A stretch of DNA of 64,000 nucleotides, from contig NC_054549.1 of assembly GCF_017654505.1 (NCBI RefSeq), positions 24,864,647 to 24,928,646 on the forward strand. The letters run 5' to 3'. The position numbers and the translations under genes were made by a program. This document shows, piece by piece, positions 60,504 through 64,000 of the stretch; within the stretch, counting starts at the first letter, position 1, and each line of letters starts with the position of its first letter. The DNA comes from Polyodon spathula (taxonomy: Eukaryota > Chordata > Actinopteri > Acipenseriformes > Polyodontidae). The notes beneath the pieces were generated by a model, which worked only from the letters and a program-made list of their open reading frames with translations, made no database searches and was not told the DNA's origin.

Positions 60504-60718
60504 TTTAAAACACAACCCCTAACTGATGGGAACGCCAAAACCAATTGGATTCTCCCTGTAGAATTCAGACCATGACTACCCCTGCACATTCCAGGGTCAT
60601 GCCTTTACCAGACAAGCTTCTCACGGACCCCAGAAGTTAAATAAATTCAATATGTGGACCCTTAACAACAACGTAACAATACTTTCCTGCATACTCGTGG
60701 TTGTGCAGTGTTACAGAG
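60504..60718 (+). CDS. Candidate first coding exon with signal peptide (CDS part 60652-60718)
   Basis: A T-rich tract and TTTTTTTTTGCAG form an acceptor ending at 60503. GAG|GTAAGC forms a donor at 60719. Inside, an ATG at 60652 opens MWTLNNNVTILSCILVVVQC then YR and leaves one base of the next codon (phase 1). The hydrophobic TILSCILVVVQC core looks like a secretory signal peptide, and phase 1 after the signal peptide is common in extracellular module genes. An upstream out-of-frame ATG (60581) gives a short uORF. No following exon is visible up to 64000. The protein is not recognised. It could be chance. Confidence 0.35.
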
Positions 60719-62290
60719 GTAAGCAGAAACTGAACAAAAGCTCCCCTAAAGCTCACATAGATTAGTTCAATGTAATTACTATTATTATTATATTCATCAT
60801 CTTGAGTCCTAATGAGAAGAGATCAGCTAATGTTTTTTGCCCAAGGTCACAACAAAGATCAATGTGAGTTTTAAGAGTCGCATAGCCTGTTTTGGACAAC
60901 AGCCAACAACTAATCTTCTAAATACTGAATTGTAAAGGGAGTGCAAAAGCAGGAGGAAATGAAGAGTTGTGTCAAGGCAGTGTCCAGACTAGCAGTGAGA
61001 ATGGATGAAATGGAAGAACAATAATCCATAATTATATTAAAATGAAATGTCTGTTGCACTATCAACTAACAGTTCTGCCCCTGGAACACTAACTAGTTCC
61101 TATACAATACAAAGCTAATCTAGCGACACAGGACAAAAACAAATAAGGATAACCCCTTACTGCTTTTGAGCTGCCAGTATATTACAAGGGACCTGATTCT
61201 TACGAAACTTGCAACCTCTCAGACCATGCATTGAACAAAGGAACCGCTCTCAGCTCCTGTTTTATACACGCGGTCAGACTCAAATTGGGAATTGATTATC
61301 TAATTTAAGTCTGACCACATTGTGCATGTTTTTCAGGGATTGTAACCCCATCACTTTCATTTTAACAAAACCATTTCATTTCATCAAACTGTAAAAAAAT
61401 AGAAAAAGGGTGTAAATAAAACACTCTTGAATGGATTATTTTCATCCAGCTCTAGCAGTTCAAGTGCTAATAAGAAATATAAAATGATTAGCAATACACT
61501 GCAAGGAAACAAGCACAGGTTTATATATTACCAAGACTTTTTAGAAAAAAAAAGTCTCCTGTTAGTCTCCAAGCTTAAATTTAGGCCAAATTGCAGTCAC
61601 AAAAGCCTGCTGGTAGCACTATCAACATGTCATTTCAGTTTTTCAGTACATGGAATTTCTTATTAATGAAAATCTATACTGACAACTTATGACAGCATGC
61701 AGAAAGCTGTATGCTGTCAGTCATTGCACCTTTGTCACCAGAAGGGTCTTCATGCATTTCAGAGAGAGAGACAAACATGGTTCCAACATTTCCAGTAAAC
61801 ACTAACAAAATAGCTTGTAAACATTTTAGCATTGGCTGCCATGGCAAGGACAACATTCCTACAAGAAAAGTACAGCTAGGTTTGTCATCTGTTGAAGATA
61901 TTGTGTGTACCATAGGCTATAACAGACTCATTTTCATGTTGCCACAGCTACTGTTTCATGCTGTTTGGAGTTGAGAAATGGAAGCTTTTATCACAAATGA
62001 CAAGTCAGGGATTAGATAAGAAAATCCATTCCAGTCCAGGTTTATTACCGTAAAAACCAGCATATAAATTGCACCGGTGTATAAAAGTTGAACACCCTCC
62101 CCCCACACCCTTTTTATTTTGAGACAACAATTTCAGGACAAAGGCTGTAGGTCACACAGGTGAATAAATCACTCCCCCATTTTTATGACCCACTAAAATA
62201 CCTAGAAAATAGACTTATACAGATGTTTTTAAATTTGTGCCTAGAAATCATTGGTTTGATTCGGTCAGGCAGGCAGGCAGAAGACTGTGA
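60719..62290. other. Intron or intergenic DNA, no gene recognised
   Basis: Frames at 61427-61974 overlap on both strands and match no family. No exon-like block recognised. Confidence 0.4.
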
Positions 62291-62440
62291 TTATGAATCA
62301 AATTCATCATTGGATTAAGATCTGGGGATTTTTGACGCCTTTGTCATGCTTCTCAATCCATTCTGGCATGGTAGTTTGATGCATTGTCTTGAAAGTAGCA
62401 GTTGAAACTTTGGTGTAGCATTGTTGGAGAGTCCACAATG
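62290..62440 (-). pseudogene. Tc1-like transposase scrap
   Basis: On the minus strand, YFQDNASNYHARMD followed a little later by QRRQKSPDLNPM. This matches the second Asp block and the DLNP(I/M)E block of Tc1 transposases. Short, with stops between. Confidence 0.55.
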
Positions 62441-62726
62441 ATACTTAAGTAAAGTAGGGAAGCTTTATAGTTGTGCAGGGATCACATGTTACATGATCAG
62501 TCTAATCTGCATATTTGATTAATGACAATGCCAAATACAACCGGGAAGACTGCTCTTTAAAAAAATGGCCAGGCAGTGTCTTTTAAAACTATTAAAGTGT
62601 CTATTGGGCTGCACATGGTTCTCTAACATAACATGATTGTTCAGTTATTGTTATTGCAGTAAAATCAATCTAACAGACTGTATTAAACATGCTTAAACAT
62701 AGAAATACCTTACAATGTGACTACTG

Positions 62727-63608
62727 TCACAAATGACCAAAATGTGTATTTTTTATTCAGTGGTGGTTTTATTGTATACTGTTTTAGTTGCACTATTTAT
62801 TGTATTTTTTACACTGTGTGTTTTATTTATTTATTATACCCAAAGGGAGTGTGGATGCGTTGTAGTTTTGTCTGTCTCTAGGGCTTGACTTCTCTCTCTC
62901 CCTCTGTTCCAGAAGAAGGATTGCTGCATCATCTGCAGACACCCTGATAAGCGAGGCTTTCTACTAGTTAAGTATCAGTAGCTGGGTCGGTAGACTAATG
63001 CTCTTATAGGGAGTGGCCGAAATGCAGGGTGTGTGGATTAGTCATGCTCAGACAGAGATGGAGAGGGGAGAGCGTGTATTAAGGATGGATTGTTATCATT
63101 GTTTTTCCAGGATCTACGTCACAGTGGGAGGAAGCACCCTCTGGAGGTGGGAGTGTGATCTGGATGCAAAGTATTGGCAAGGAGCCAGTTGGACCTTCTT
63201 CTCCAAACTGGAATTCATTATTATGATGAATTCCAGTTTGGAGAAGATTGCCTTTAGTCCTTTGAGGTATGAAACACTTTGCGGCCATTGAAGTTCAGGC
63301 GACACTATAATAGTATTGTGGACATCAATCTACTTCCTAAACAGTGTGGGACGTTTTGGATACCCCAGGGGGACTGAACTATACTGTTTACTTACCTGAA
63401 TACTTACTGTGTGGATATTAAATTATAGCATCCCTGGGAAAACCATTATTGTTATAGGAGGTGTAGGTGTTCTTGTTGTTGACATTTCTGTGTCAGAACT
63501 GTGTTACATTGATTTTTGTTTGACATAATAAAGAACAACCATTTTACGTACCTGTCTGGTTCCTGTGTGCTCCTGGGGGTTCCGGTGGTCAGTCTGAGAT
63601 CCAAACAA
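62727..63608 (+). mobile_element. Possible solo LTR
   Basis: Begins TGTCACAAATGACC and ends GATCCAAACA. AATAAA at 63527-63532 is followed by a GT-rich U5-like tail (CTGGTTCCTGTGTGCTCC). No TATA box or target duplication is certain and no internal retroelement sequence adjoins. Confidence 0.35.
63197..63247. repeat. Hairpin with 22-bp perfect arms
   Basis: 63197-63218 (TCTTCTCCAAACTGGAATTC plus AT) is the exact reverse complement of 63226-63247, with a 7-base loop TATTATG. Confidence 0.95.
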
Positions 63609-64000
63609 CCTGGGGGGTATAGAAGAGAAGGTTATTATAAAAAAATATATAAACTTACCTGTAAAGTCACGGAAACATAACCCTTGACTACCTAGATATA
63701 TATTTTTTTCATATCATTAAACTTTCACTGATCATTTCATTTTAACTGCTTGATGGTATCTCAGCTTGTCTGTGTATCTGTTGACTGATATTTGTGATTT
63801 GTTTAATGTATGCTAGCTGATGAACCAGAACTTTTACTCATTTTTTACACTTTTTTGTGAAAGCAATACAATATTAATAGTCAGGCTGTTCACAAAGTTA
63901 GAATGCTTACTTTATGTGTCTGAAGTGTGCATTGCCTCTTGGGCAGATCAAGGATTTTTTTTTTTAAGAAATGCAGGGTACTAGAGCATACTGAACAGTA
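63609..64000. other. Window end, no gene recognised
   Basis: AT-rich DNA; nothing identified. Confidence 0.5.

Noticed and set aside
61674..61974. Overlapping 80-90 codon frames as an exon of the candidate 60.5-kb gene
   Set aside because: No consistent acceptor/donor pair in the phase needed (phase 1) and no recognisable domain.

Overview
This window is eukaryotic, vertebrate, ray-finned-fish-like DNA. It carries the 3' end of a metabotropic glutamate receptor 7 gene (GRM7) on the + strand, followed by a long, repeat-dominated region downstream of it. A fish genome is suggested by the receptor sequence, the abundance of Tc1-type DD34E transposons, and DIRS, hAT, piggyBac and LTR elements. 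A tRNA-derived SINE (6006-6440) and the repeat family at 40755 and 49315 resemble sequences I associate with early-branching ray-finned fish such as sturgeon or paddlefish. That taxonomic guess is from memory and is tentative. There is nothing prokaryotic here.

Layout. 1-248 is the end of a GRM7 intron. 249-495 is the penultimate coding exon (end of the seven-helix domain plus the proximal C-tail). 496-21758 is the last intron. 21759-21808 is the final coding exon, which gives the mGluR7a-type tail ending in LVI, and a 3' UTR follows to about 22.86 kb. The last intron is full of insertions: a MITE with a perfect 52-bp-arm palindrome, another palindromic MITE, a Gypsy reverse-transcriptase scrap, a piggyBac transposase C-terminus, a tRNA-SINE, an LTR with a GC-rich ORF, a truncated Tc1, two solo LTRs, a piggyBac MITE, a Tc1-type MITE and a nearly complete dead Tc1. 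One AT-rich, POU/homeodomain-site-rich block at about 11.1-11.3 kb could be a regulatory element.

Downstream of GRM7, 24-29.5 kb is a nested pile of transposons: a hAT-like transposase, an identical 143-bp duplication, a GTGCAC-type minisatellite, a DIRS-like gag/RT, CT/AT microsatellites and a GTF2IRD2-like hAT ending in a recognisable terminal inverted repeat. 29.5-38 kb is mostly single-copy AT-rich DNA with long G and GT tracts and a curious cluster of perfect GTAAGT splice-donor motifs. 38-55 kb holds several Tc1 copies (complete, internally deleted, mosaic, degraded), two tandem piggyBac MITEs and an LTR-bounded element that encodes a proline-rich repeat protein and no visible polymerase. 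A second member of that protein family lies in opposite orientation at 58.1-58.8 kb.

The only other possible host coding sequence I see is an exon at 60504-60718 with good splice sites, encoding a start codon and a 22-residue signal-peptide-like segment in phase 1. It may be the first coding exon of an unidentified secreted or membrane protein. Every transposase or reverse-transcriptase reading frame seen is interrupted, so no autonomous element in the window looks active.
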